The notes beneath the pieces are model-generated. The model was not told the DNA's origin. It did not search any database and was given only the letters and a program-made list of their open reading frames with translations. The position numbers and the translations under genes are program-made. This document shows, piece after piece, positions 1-10,841 of a stretch of DNA of 64,000 nt. The first letter of the stretch is position 1. Each line of letters opens with the position of its first letter. Source of the DNA: Phragmites australis (taxonomy: Eukaryota; Streptophyta; Magnoliopsida; Poales; Poaceae); NCBI RefSeq assembly GCF_958298935.1, contig NC_084925.1, positions 10,971,001 to 11,035,000 of the forward strand, written 5' to 3'.

Positions 1-622
1 TCCAAGCTTAGTGTCTTATTTTGCACTTCCACGGTTGGGCAACACGTCCTCTCTGGAGCATGTCATATATCATTGCTTGCTTATTGCTTCAAACGGTAGT
101 TATAAAGTGTATATTACTACTGGTTTTAGCCACGAGCTAGCAGTGATATATCACTACCTGTTTTAGGGCGTGTTTGGTTGGTGTCCAGAGATTACCACAC
201 TTTCTTGCCACAAGTGTGGCGCGCCACAGTTTTTATGGCGAACAAAATCATCCACCACAATTGTGGCAAAAGTTAGCAAGAAATCAAGTCAATGACAGTC
301 AAGCCCCAATGAGCAGAAAGTTTGGCATGCCAAATGTCTGGTAGCAAACCAAACGATAGCCATAATCAGTCAACCCTACCTTCCTAAGGTGTGGCAACAT
401 GTGCCAACGAACCAAACATGCCCTTAGCCACGAGCTAGCAGTGTATCATTGCAAGTTAGTGGTTTGAACTAGCAGTAAAAAAGGGTTTCACTGTTGGTCC
501 GAATGGACTTATTAATTTTTTGGCCTTTGGTGATTATAAATTGGTAATGAAACCTTATCACTATAGGTTCTAGCCAAACCGGCATTGGTAGCCAGTCACC
601 TTTTGAGGTTTCTATAGTAATG
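1..622. mobile_element. CACTA-type transposon remnant (one end only)
   Basis: The block ends near 622 with a TTTCTATAGTAATG-like terminus, which resembles a CACTA terminal inverted repeat read outward. It holds subterminal repeats of the kind 'TAGCCACGAGCTAGCAGTG' at about 126 and 425, similar to sequence inside the CACTA element at 60960-62090. The other end lies outside the window. No transposase reading frame is visible. The assignment rests on the terminus and the subterminal repeats only; a target duplication cannot be tested. Confidence 0.5.
166..423. mobile_element. Tourist-like (PIF/Harbinger) MITE with TTA target duplication
   Basis: This 258-bp element has terminal inverted repeats GGGCGTGTTTGGTTGG and, at the other end, the complement of GGGCATGTTTGGTTCG. 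It is flanked on both sides by TTA (163-165 and 424-426), the 3-bp duplication typical of PIF/Harbinger elements. It has no coding capacity and is inserted into the surrounding CACTA remnant, so it is the younger of the two. Confidence 0.85.
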
Positions 623-1529
623 GATGGTTATTACACATACACCTTGCACGTGTTTTCACTGTCTCAATCAAGTGTATAGTCTCTTACAGTTGTCTCCACA
701 TCCTGATGCAGGGTTTGCCATCTTCTTCTTTATCTTTTTAAGTTTATAAGACCAATGATGTTTTAAGTTTGATTTGCCAATGATGATTATTTGTCCTACC
801 ATCTTTGGCAGACACCATTGATGGTATAAAGGTTCGGATTAACCACCAAACTTTGAAAGATCATAGCAAGGCATATTTCACTTGGGCAGAGGATAAATGT
901 GTATCAGGTTTTCTAGGGTGCTCATCCTGGAACTATTGGGGCTACCTTTCTCTCCCTCTGCTTTGGTACAATTTCCTCTTCCATATATAGGATGAGCCAC
1001 CAAAATATTGTGAGAGAGGACTCATTTCATCTACCCACACCTTGCTACCCTAATTGTGGCCACCATAAGTTATATATAGTTCCTTTTCCTTATAAATAGT
1101 TGTCATTAATTTCTTTGTTCGTATAAATATTTTTTATTAATTTCCTTTTTCTTATAAATAGTTCTTATTAATTTTGTTTTTCTTTATGTGATGGACAACT
1201 GCACTATATGAATTTTGAGAAGAAGAAGCACCCCCACATGCTAGGCACAGATGGGAAGGCAGGGAAACAACAAAGAAGAAGCACCCCCCCCCCCCCACAA
1301 GCTAGGAAGGCTATTCTTTTTTTACTTTGTCGAACTTGTGATCATTGTGATATGTTTATGTGGTCTGATGACTATGTGATGTCTTTGTGATATGCTTGAG
1401 ACTATGTGTGAATGTTTGTGCAATGTATTGTTGCAACTTGTTTTAGAGGAAGTGGCTAGCGATACCCAAGGCTAGCCTGAGATTCAATTTTTTTATGCGT
1501 GTTGTATAAATTAGAGTCAATTTTCTGCT
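623..1529. other. Intergenic, no gene seen
   Basis: AT-rich sequence without a convincing reading frame. Short open frames near 805-990 and 1208-1390 have no recognisable domain and no coding bias. A run of C lies near 1286-1298, and an AT-rich degenerate tandem repeat is listed separately. Confidence 0.6.
1076..1185. repeat. AT-rich degenerate tandem repeat, about three units
   Basis: Units of roughly 33-38 bp share TTTCTTATAAATAGTT followed by a TTATTAAT tail. The units differ by small indels. No function is evident. Confidence 0.6.
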
Positions 1530-1845
1530 TGATCTGACTATAAAACTGGACCAAAAATAGTCGGTTCAAATAAAAAACCTACTGTGATAATGCTATTAAT
1601 ACATTCGGTTCTAGTTGTGATCTAATGTGGTCATCCAATTCTCACAATCGGTTTATGCTTGAAACCAACTCTGATAATAGAATTATCACAATTGATTTAT
1701 GCTTAGAACCGATTGTGTTAACTATTATCAGAGGCAATTCTTGCAACCGACTGTGATAATATTCGATTATCTCACTTGAGTGCAATCAGTTTGCAAACCA
1801 TCTATGATAAAGGCTCCGATTTCCGAATCGACTACACACGGCCTC
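1530..1845. mobile_element. Fragment of CACTA-like subterminal repeats
   Basis: Direct and inverted copies of a motif close to AACCGATTGTGATAAT recur about every 50 bp. This matches the subterminal repeat regions of non-autonomous CACTA elements in grasses. Clear CACTA termini or a 3-bp duplication were not found, so the edges are approximate. Confidence 0.45.
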
Positions 1846-2629
1846 CCTATAGTTCATATCTCTGGCTTTCTCTTGTTAATCAATGGGCGATTGAATTGAA
1901 TGATACAAGACACGGAGAAGTCATGCATGGCACGGTTAAGTAACACATAAATATGATGCTGCAGACAGGCCCCGTATTAAGTGATCGATCATGAGCCCAT
2001 TCGTACACGCAAATGCAAGCGCCACTCGTTCAATTAAGGGTCCTCTCGTCTCTTCCTGCATGCAGCTCAGCTCGCTTCACACGGCACATTTACTTCGCCA
2101 TTCAAGCACATTCAACTGGCATGCACCTACCTGGCTCAGCTCTTTCACTTGCCCTTTCTCTCTCTAGTTACTAGCTAGGTAGCCTATAGGTAGTCTCGTT
2201 GCAGCAGCAACAGTAGTGGTGGCAGTGAGCATGCATAGATGTACAGCATCCATGCATACCCCTGCCTAGTTGTCGAGCGAGCATCAAGCGAAGGCAGAGT
2301 CAGTTGCATGCAGCATGCGTCGTCGTCAATATAATGCATGTCGTAGCAGGGGCGGGGGTAGAGGTGGCAGAAGGAAGGATCCGTCAGGGGAGAAGCGAAC
2401 AACAATTAGACGACAAGGCATCATCCTATATTTCCGCCGGTGGCCACGGAACAGAATTGCAGCGCGGCTGCTGGCCGCTGAGTGCTGACGAACAATTATA
2501 TGTATCTGTCAATCTGTGTGCGTGAGTGGTACGTACATACGTATACACGCACGCCGGTGATCAGAAACCACTCAAAATCTAACTCTACATGCATGCTTCT
2601 CTCTCCTTCTATATTGGATGGCCTCCTAA
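1846..2629. other. Intergenic, no gene seen
   Basis: Unassigned sequence with several GCATGC/CATGCA (RY-type) motifs between 2050 and 2345. The small open frames on both strands overlap each other and have no domain or coding bias. Confidence 0.5.
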
Positions 2630-4460
2630 CAGAATTTTTTTAAAAAATAAACAACATACCGAATTGTATTTAAAAAATAGATAATATGATATCGTATTTA
2701 TAAATATAGCACGTGTATTTGGTATATGATATGTCGAAAAAAAGTATTCGACACACGGTATACCGAAAACATATAGGACAAATAGTATTCGACACATTGT
2801 GTGCCAAATACGTGAAATATGTCCTGTATTCGATACATAGTGTGCCGAATATGGAGAAACAGTATCGTATTTGGCACACCATATACCGAATACAGCCTCT
2901 GGCCTATGGCTCTGAATTATTCAGCACACCCGTGACGTCAATCATGCATGCATGCAAGCCTCCCACCTACCAGGACAGCCCACCCACCAACCAACTAGGT
3001 GTTGCCACTTAGCACACCAACTCGTGCACTAATGTTTTATTTTTCGTTTGTTCACGACAATTTCTCGCTTGGAGCTTAGATTTTCGAACGGTTTTCATCA
3101 ATAGATTAATACTCCCTCTAGTTGCAAATGTAGGTCATTTTAGCCTCCTCAACTATTCTCTAAATATAAGTTATTCTCAAACTTCTATGCATTTTTTTCT
3201 CTCATGTTCCTGTCTTGCCCTTGTTTAATAAATGTTACTACTCTCACAAATGAATGAATTATCTTTTCCAATGCAGAATAAATGAAGGGCAACAAGGTCA
3301 TTTGATCTACTTTCTTAATCTTTGTGCATAAGTCTAAAACGACTTACATTTGCAATTGGAGGGAGTAACATTTTTGTGCACAGATTGGGATCCATAATGA
3401 ATATTTTGTGATCATAAAAACCTACACCGGGATCGTAAAATCCTTCACACGCGTTTAGTACCACACATATTTTTACTCTCACCATGTGGACTTTTATTTT
3501 TTTTAAAGGATGGAACGAGGATTGCTGATTTTTTTTTTTCAAAGAAGAAGAGAATTGACCTAATTTATAAGGACATTTGGGCTTAAAAACCTCACAACTG
3601 TGTGGTTTAACTAAAAACTGACAAACAACCCAGAGATGACAATATGACCTCAACTCAAAACAGACGTCCACACCTAGTTTTATCATCTCTAGGTTGTCCG
3701 CTAATTTTCAGCTAAACCGTGCAATTGTGAGGTTTTCGAGATCAGTTTTCCTTATAAACTGGATCAATTCTCTTCTTCTATGAAAAAATCAACAATCCTC
3801 CTTCTGACCTTTCAAAAAAAATAGAAGTCCACATGGTTAGAGTAAAAACATGCATGGTACTGAACGCGTGTGAAGGATTTTACGATCCCGGTGCAGGTTT
3901 TTATGATCACACAATATTTATTATGGATCCTAATTTGTGCACAAAAATGTTAGTAATCTACTAGTGAAAATCGTTTGAAATCTAAGCTTCCAATGAGAAA
4001 TTGTCGTGAACAAACAAAAAATAAAACACTACTGTATGGGTTGGTGTGCTAGTTGGCAACACCTATTTGGTTGGTGGTTGGGCTGTCCTGGTATGTTGGA
4101 GGCTCGCATGTATGCATGGTTGATGTCACAGGTGCACTGAATAATTCAGAGCCCTAGGTAGATACAGGGGCCGTATTCGGCATATGGTATACCGAATACG
4201 GTACTATAGCCCATATTCAACGCATCATGTACTAAATATAGGGCATGTTCCACGTATTTAGCACATCGTGTGCCGAATACTTTTTGTCCTATATATGTTC
4301 GGCACACCGTGTGCCAAAAACTTGATTTTGGCACACCACATGTCGAATACACTTGCTACATTTATAAATACAATATCATATTGTCTATTTTTGTAAATAT
4401 GGTCCAATATGCTATCTATTTTTGGATTTTTTTTTCTCATCCTAACCGTCCCACTGTAGG
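2630..4460. mobile_element. Long foldback (inverted-repeat) element
   Basis: The left arm (about 2630-3640, minus a nested MITE) is the reverse complement of the right arm (about 3675-4460) through nearly its whole length. The centre lies near 3640-3678. Matching landmarks include the GGTGTTGCCA/TGGCAACACC pair near 3000 and 4060, the TTTACGATCCCGG pair near 3430 and 3885, and the AT-rich outer ends. The outer part of each arm holds several copies of a short palindromic unit related to TTCGGCACACCGTGTGCC. There is no transposase. It may be a Mutator-type foldback or an inverted duplication of another element; the family is not certain. Confidence 0.75.
3112..3365. mobile_element. Stowaway-like MITE with TA target duplication
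   Basis: A 254-bp element with termini CTCCCTCTAGTTGCAAATG and its near complement CATTTGCAATTGGAGGGAG, flanked by TA on both sides (3110-3111 and 3366-3367). This is the Tc1/mariner Stowaway signature. A second copy of the same family lies at 43005-43249. It sits in the left arm of the foldback element only; the right arm has the empty site. Confidence 0.85.
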
Positions 4461-4500
4461 ATCTGCCCCTGTATGTGGCTCATAGCTCACAATAATGCAA

Positions 4501-4540
4501 GTCAAAGAGTGCACGTGTGTGTGTGTGTATATATATATAT
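4501..4540. repeat. (GT)n-(AT)n microsatellite
   Basis: A GT run passes directly into an AT run. It is an ordinary compound dinucleotide repeat. Confidence 0.8.
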
Positions 4541-4728
4541 CCCAGATGTACACCCAGATGTACGTACTCCCTATCTAATGGGTGTTCAAAAAGGAGTATA
4601 TAGTATATCTTAAAAAGTAGTATATACATATTAGGAAAAAAATATTCCACTTGAAAATAAGTATATACATATCAGAAAGTAGTATATACTTTAGTTATAA
4701 CGGGATCAACTATGGATCAAGCTGGGTG
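4541..4728. other. Short AT-rich intergenic stretch
   Basis: Contains repeated AGTATATA-type words, for example near 4595-4690. Nothing coding is visible. Confidence 0.5.
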
Positions 4729-6294
4729 TGAGGAATGGTGACGTCCTAAAAGGGGGGTGAATTAGGACACTTAAAAACTAATTGATCCAAAACCTTCACA
4801 AGATAAAACTATATCAATTTCTATATAAGTCTGTTATAGGTTTATCTTGTGTGTTTACTCTACCGCTCAAGAGGATTGCAACTTACTCTAGCAAAGTAAA
4901 TTATAAGAATGTAAATACAAAAACGTAAATAAGGTAGAGAGACAAACTCAGCACAAGGTATGTTTATCCCGTGATATCGGTGGCACACAAGCCACCATTA
5001 ATCCACGTTAGAGCTCCATAAAAAATATACTCCTGGTCACCAAGTCTCTTTCGGTCACGGCCTCTGAGATACCAAGTCACCAAGGCATCAAGCACGATGA
5101 GCCACCAAGTCACCAAGGCGAGATCTCACCATTAACCTCTCTTCCAATCACTTGTACGTCGTTTTCACTTTAGAGCTTTAGTCACAAAGACAAGGGCCTC
5201 CGCGTCCTAGCACAATCTTCTTGCCGCCGCTCTACACCAAGACAGAGGGTCAACAAGATGCCGGCGAGTCACAAAGACTTCAAGCCATTGGCGTACCTCT
5301 CGGTACACAGTTGGATCACTCCTTGATCCACTCTCTATATTGCAGCACCTAACAACACTTCTCTCTAGGCCTATAAGCACTAATCACTCTCCAATGGTGT
5401 GCTTAATCGCCTTGGATGAACACTTTTAGCACTTTGATGGCTTGGATGTTTTCTCAGGTGTATATAGATTTCTCTAGACTCCAGCGCCTTCAAATGACTG
5501 AGTGGAGGTGTACTTATAGCCTCAATCCCGCACACTAGCTATTGCCCTAATGGCTCAAATTCATTGTATACGTCGGACGATCTAGTGTAAACAGCATAGT
5601 ACTCACCGGACCATCCGGTGTATATATCTTCCAAAACTAGTCATTGGAACTCGACTCAAAGCTTATATGAACACCGGACATTCCGGCATGTTCACTAGCT
5701 CCATCGCTGGACCTTCTGGCATGTTCAAATGAGTCGTCTCGCATCTTCCTCAGTGCAAAATACTCCGATGTTGTTTTGCTTAAACTCCAGACTATCTGGT
5801 GTGTTAAACTACACCAAACCAGACATCGACATCTTCTCTGCAACAAATACTCCGGCGTGCACACTGCCGATCGCTGGATCTTCCGATGTGTAAACCTTCA
5901 GTCTTCCCACTATTGCAATCCTCTCTGCAACAATTGCTCTAGCATGCACATTTCCATCGCCCGACCTCCGGTATGTACAATCCTTGAGCTTCAACTCAGA
6001 AATGCTCTAACGTTCATATCTCCACATCGCCGGATCATCTGGCGTGTAAAAACACACAGCAAGAAAACACTCCAGCGTTCACAACTCCTCTGCGCTAGAT
6101 CTTCTAGTGTAGTCATTTTTCCTGGGACTTCTCCAATTCAACTAAATTTTGTCCCGGCTACGGTGGCTTCTTAATTTATTGTATCCATGAGATCTACTAA
6201 TATATATTCATGACAAATATATTAGTCTCATTGACTATGTTGTCATTAATCACCAAAATCACAATCATGATCTAATAGAGCCATTTTCACTACA
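4729..6294 (-). mobile_element. Isolated (solo or truncated) copia-type LTR, same family as element C
   Basis: Read on the minus strand, this 1.57-kb block starts TGTAGTGAAAATGG and ends TGACGTC-side sequence like the complete LTR at 33841-35611. A TATA box (TATAAGTA) lies at 5518-5511. Upstream of it on the minus strand is an array of about ten degenerate near-palindromes of the CACCGGACCATCCGGTG type (about 5575-6110). No internal domain or partner LTR follows, so it is probably a solo LTR formed by recombination. A clean 5-bp target duplication was not found. Confidence 0.7.
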
Positions 6295-6683
6295 TCGGCA
6301 ATATGTACTCCTAGGAGCATAGACTAGTTTTATTATATATATAACACGTGCTCCAACCCCCACCCCTCCTCCGGGCCTCTCCCCCACCCCCGCGCACCGA
6401 CCTCACCCTACTCGGCGTGCCTCCTCTCCCTGCCGTCACACCCTGACCCCCCTCACCCTTCCCCGTCGACATGCCCTGATGTTTCCCCCTCCCTATCGGC
6501 GTCGTGCTTCCCTACATGCTGTCACGCGGACCCCCCACCCTTCCCCATCGTCATGCCCCGATGGTGCCCCCTTCCTATCGGTGTCATGCCTCCCCTCCCC
6601 GCCACCACGCCCCTCTCTATTGCCACCACGCCTCCCCCTCCTCGCTAGCACCGCACCTCCAGTTCCCGTTGCCGCACTCCGAC
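6295..6683. other. C-rich low-complexity block
   Basis: From about 6350 the + strand is strongly C-rich with recurring CCCCCTCCCTATCGG-like phrases. Open frames here overlap on both strands and reflect base composition. Similar GC-rich sequence resumes after 9562, so the LTR-like block between them was probably inserted into it. Confidence 0.5.
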
Positions 6684-9561
6684 TATGAGGAACCACCCAA
6701 AAAGTATTCTAATTAATCATTAAGTCGATCATTTCTATAATCACGACTGCAATGATTAACCAGAATACCATTCCGATAGTCTCGACATGTGTTTTGTGAC
6801 CAAGATCGGAACACATGTCTTTCCAACATATATCATCACAACAAAGCTTAATAAAGAGTGAGTAACAAAATAAAGTCTTTAAGTATTAACAATTTTTGAT
6901 AATTTACAACAAAAGAGAGAGCTAGGGGGACAATAAAACAAATCATCCCTAGCGAAAAGAGAAACTACGCAGCAGAAGACAAAATCTATTAACAACAAAG
7001 ATAGATCGAGCCATATGCCCTTAGGTTCCTCCCCAAAACAACATCACATAGGTAGTTTGCACTATTCATCCCCGCCACCTACCTCGGCGGAGGCGAAGTA
7101 GCCGAACACTACCTCCTTCACATCGGTAGCACCTGAAAGAGAAACATGAGTACAAAAGTACTCGCAAGACTTAATCCATATTGGTTACATATAAATAACC
7201 TGACTCCAAGGATTATGCATTTGGGTGAATTAGTAAGGACCGACCATAAGGTTAAGTAAAGTTCATATGCGAAAGCAGTTTTGACATAAATATGTGAGCA
7301 TCTATTCATAACCACATGCACCTTTCTACTATGTAATCCTCGACACGAACCTATATGTAACTTGAACTATGATAAACATATCCATAACAGAATCATCTCA
7401 ACCACATCCCAACATACCATAGCACATTATCTCATATTTGAGACTCTACGACTGTTGCAAATGGACAGAAACATGCTCATGACTAAAAGCACGACAATTT
7501 AAATTATTTTTACACCCTCTAGGGGGGTACATCTTTACCCATACGACTCGAGAACCATTCAGCTTGCGTGACTACACAGGCCCACATAAGGGGGTACTCA
7601 TGTCAACCTTTCTCATACCCAGAACTACCACTTGCGCATGCCCCTATGGCACCAAGGTTACCGTGAGCGTGTTTTGGACACCTCCGGCTCCTTGCCACCT
7701 TGCTTCTCCTTTTTTTCCTCTAACGCGTCATAGTGCCGCAAGGCAAGCGTCAGCACGGCGTATGATAATCGGCTTATCTTACCATTAGATCGACATTTGG
7801 TTGATACGAAAAGTGCTAGAGCCAACTACAACAACGGTCGATGCTTAAACGATGCAAGCAGTCTATGACATCCGAGTTCCTCTCCAAAAATGCCCCTAGC
7901 ACCGACTACATCCCATCTCATCCTCACAACTCATCCATCCTAATGTCATTATCATTATAAACAATAAGTAAGCCTTAAGCTCACGAGCAATGGTTGAACC
8001 ACCACTCAACTTCTACCGAGAACCAATGCATTGCTAAGAATTTCCGTTAACCTTTGAAGCTAGATATCAATATTATCATACTCAAGTACAAGGATAAGGA
8101 TCAGCAAAAATATCAAGGTTAAGGTAATGCATCAACATAGGTTCTACCCATATCACCTGACTTTGAAATGCTAATCATGCAAACATATATAAATCATAAT
8201 GTATCATATTAGACACAATTGATCCTAAAGAAGTGGGTTGAGTATGCTTAGATGCTTACATTGCTACTCTGGCACTTGCCTAACGCTACCTGCGCTACAC
8301 TCACAGAACTCTGATGGTCCGGTATCGCCTTCAACCACATGGACCACCGGCGCGACACTCTCAAACGAATTAAGAATGTATCGCATAAACAAGTGAACGA
8401 TGGAAAAGTGTGCATATGATGCATGCTCGAACAATAATAGAGCACCATGTTTAGAAAATATTTGCAAAGGAACGCTAAACAATCTGGGTTAGAAAAGATT
8501 TGAACCTCGGATAAGATAGCCTAAGTGCATAAAGCTTCGAGCTACTAGCGGTCAAACCGATGGTATGGTGGCGGTCAGGCTGGTGGCGTGTAGAGAGTTT
8601 ATGTCCTTGGCGGTCAAACCGATGGCCCTAGTGGCGGTCTGACTCCTGACTATTGGGTTTTGTTGTGGTTTTGAACTAACTCACCTGTGGTCAGAACGGC
8701 CAGAGCAGCGGTCAGATAGAGAGACTCTGTTGACGCCACTTTGTGATGACACCGGTGAAGGCTCCAGTGAAACCTTCAATTACGAAGGGTACCAAAGTAC
8801 TCCACAAGATTAGGGGAATGTTTTCTATGATTTTTCGGACAACATGCATGGTCCAAACACGTGAAACCCCATGGATGAGATCTAGATCTAGGTTTAACTT
8901 GGGTTTCTCGGTTCAATTCAAAATGGCGAGCAACTAGAACTAGGAAATGATAGAAAATGGCATAGGAAGGTTTACCTCGGCGTAGGGGAACTTCCTATCG
9001 AATTGGTTCGCCTCAGGGAAGCTCCGATTTGTGGATTGAGCCTCGAGGTGGTCGCTAAGCTTGAGATGAAGCCTGGGGAAAAACATCTTCGGCGATGGAG
9101 AAGAGGGGAAAGAGCTCGTGAAAGACTTCGGGAACCTCGAGGAAGTCCCCACTGTCGATCTCCAATCATCGGGGTGGTCCTCTCCTTCTCTGTCTAAGGT
9201 TTGGTTGAGGGAGAGGAATGAGAGAGAAAAGAGACAAGAGAGAGCGAGAGAGAGTGATCGAGTCACTTAAGTTGAGGCTCTAAGCTCTGGTTGGATTGTG
9301 GCAAGCCCACATGGCTACCCCTAGCGGTCAACCCGCTGGGGATCCCAGTCAGACCGCAAAAATGATCTTTTTCATTTCTTTTCCTTTTTTTCTATTCTTC
9401 TTCTTCTCCAAAGTATTTAGGGTTTTTCTAAAGATCTCTAGACCATCTCCTAAGTACTTTTGAAACATGTTTGAAACTTAATTTATAAATAAATTCATAA
9501 AAATAATTATCATGATGATTATGCATGCTTAATTACATGATTAACATTTTGGGACGTGACA
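6684..9561 (-). mobile_element. Putative long LTR-like element, minus orientation
   Basis: On the minus strand the block begins TGTCACGTCCCAAAATG, a start I associate with grass gypsy-type LTRs, and ends near GGTTCCTCATA. The pentamer CCGAC abuts both sides (6679-6683 and 9562-9566), which fits a 5-bp target duplication. It contains repeated GCGGTCAAACCG/GCGGTCTGAC near-palindromes at about 8545-8720 and 9320-9358. No gag or pol frame is present. The family and the exact ends are inferences. Confidence 0.45.
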
Positions 9562-9566
9562 CCGAC

Positions 9567-9690
9567 CACCCCCCACCCCACCCCGCTAGCGTGCGCTGCC
9601 TCACAACAGGAAGGGCCGACAACGATGACCACCGCCACCACTGCCGCAGTGGGGAGCCTCGTGGATGCCTGTCAAATTCAAAATTTAGCG
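9567..9690. other. GC-rich flank of the LTR-like insertion
   Basis: Continues the C-rich character of 6350-6683, which supports an insertion splitting one older sequence. No coding function is visible. Confidence 0.4.
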
Positions 9691-10105
9691 ACTCAAAACT
9701 ACTAAGTATTGACACGACCATGACACGCTACTTAACACACCTACTAACCAATAACTACTAACACTACTAAACAACTACTGATACTACTGGCAACCACTAA
9801 CCACTAGGCATGAACCAGTTGTGGGAAAGTACTGATACAAACTACTGAACAAAATTACTAATATTACTAAATAAACTATTGGTACTACTAGCAACTACTA
9901 ACACTACTGACACAAACTACTGAATGATTTTACTATATCTTAGAACTATTGAACAACTACTAACACTACTGAACAAAAACTACTGACACTACAGAACAAA
10001 CTACTAATACTACAAGCAACTGCTGATAACTACTAACACTACTGAAAACTACTGAACCGATACTGATATAACTACTGAACAAAACTACTAACAGTTATGG
10101 AAGCA
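9691..10105. repeat. Degenerate ACTACT-rich tandem repeat
   Basis: About 415 bp built from variants of ACTACTGAACAA, ACTACTAACACTACTG and AACTACTGATACTACT. Spacing is irregular and there is no reading-frame constraint. It is a degenerate minisatellite or an expanded transposon segment. Confidence 0.75.
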
Positions 10106-10841
10106 TCTGAACTATAGAAAACTTTACTAAAGATATATATATTTGAATTGTGTGAGTATTCTGCATCAATCAGGGCCATTTTGAATTTGAATCCCCACCC
10201 TGATTGATGACACCCAACTATATATTCAATATATTTGAAAGGTTCTTAGGATTTCACATCAGTCACACTGCCATTTTGAAATTGAGTTCTTGGAGTAAAC
10301 ACCATGCAAACGAAGAAGGAAATATAAGCATTTCTAAGGCAAACATGCGTTGCTGTTTTTTAAGGTGCATGATTAAATGGACGAGAGGATCCAATTCTAT
10401 TCAATTAATTCAAGATAGTAGTATAGATAAAAAGATGTGTATGTGTATGCTAGTATAACTCCAGAAGTAAATGCCCTTGTGAAACATTCCACCCATCCAT
10501 TCAATTATACGGTATATAGTACTACCTCCATTCTCAAATAGATGTCATCCTAAAATACGTGCAGTCAAATTTTAGAAACTTTGACCGCTAATATATATAT
10601 AACTATTAGAATTTGGCATATGAAAAATACTTTGGCATCATCTAATTTTTATCAACTTTTACCAAGATATAGTTGTCAAAAGTAATGGTTAAACATGCTT
10701 GATGGAGATCGTGTCGATGTCCAAAACAACAAGTAAAAGAAAACAAAGGTAGTACATGTTTGTGAATAGTACTATATATATGACGGCATATATCATGTAT
10801 GTGTTTAGATAGATTATACTACGTACCACTATACACGATAC
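10106..10841. other. Intergenic with a partial Stowaway-like end
   Basis: Near 10526 the phrase TACTACCTCCATTCTCAAATAGATGTC resembles one end of a Stowaway MITE, but no matching opposite end is clear. The 84-codon frame at 10204-10458 has no recognisable domain. Confidence 0.4.

Noticed and set aside
1208..1390. Possible small gene with poly-Pro stretch
   Set aside because: The poly-Pro comes from a C homopolymer; no conserved motif or coding bias.
9691..10105. CRISPR-like array reading of the ACTACT repeat
   Set aside because: Units are degenerate and contiguous with no regular spacers, and the DNA is plant nuclear.
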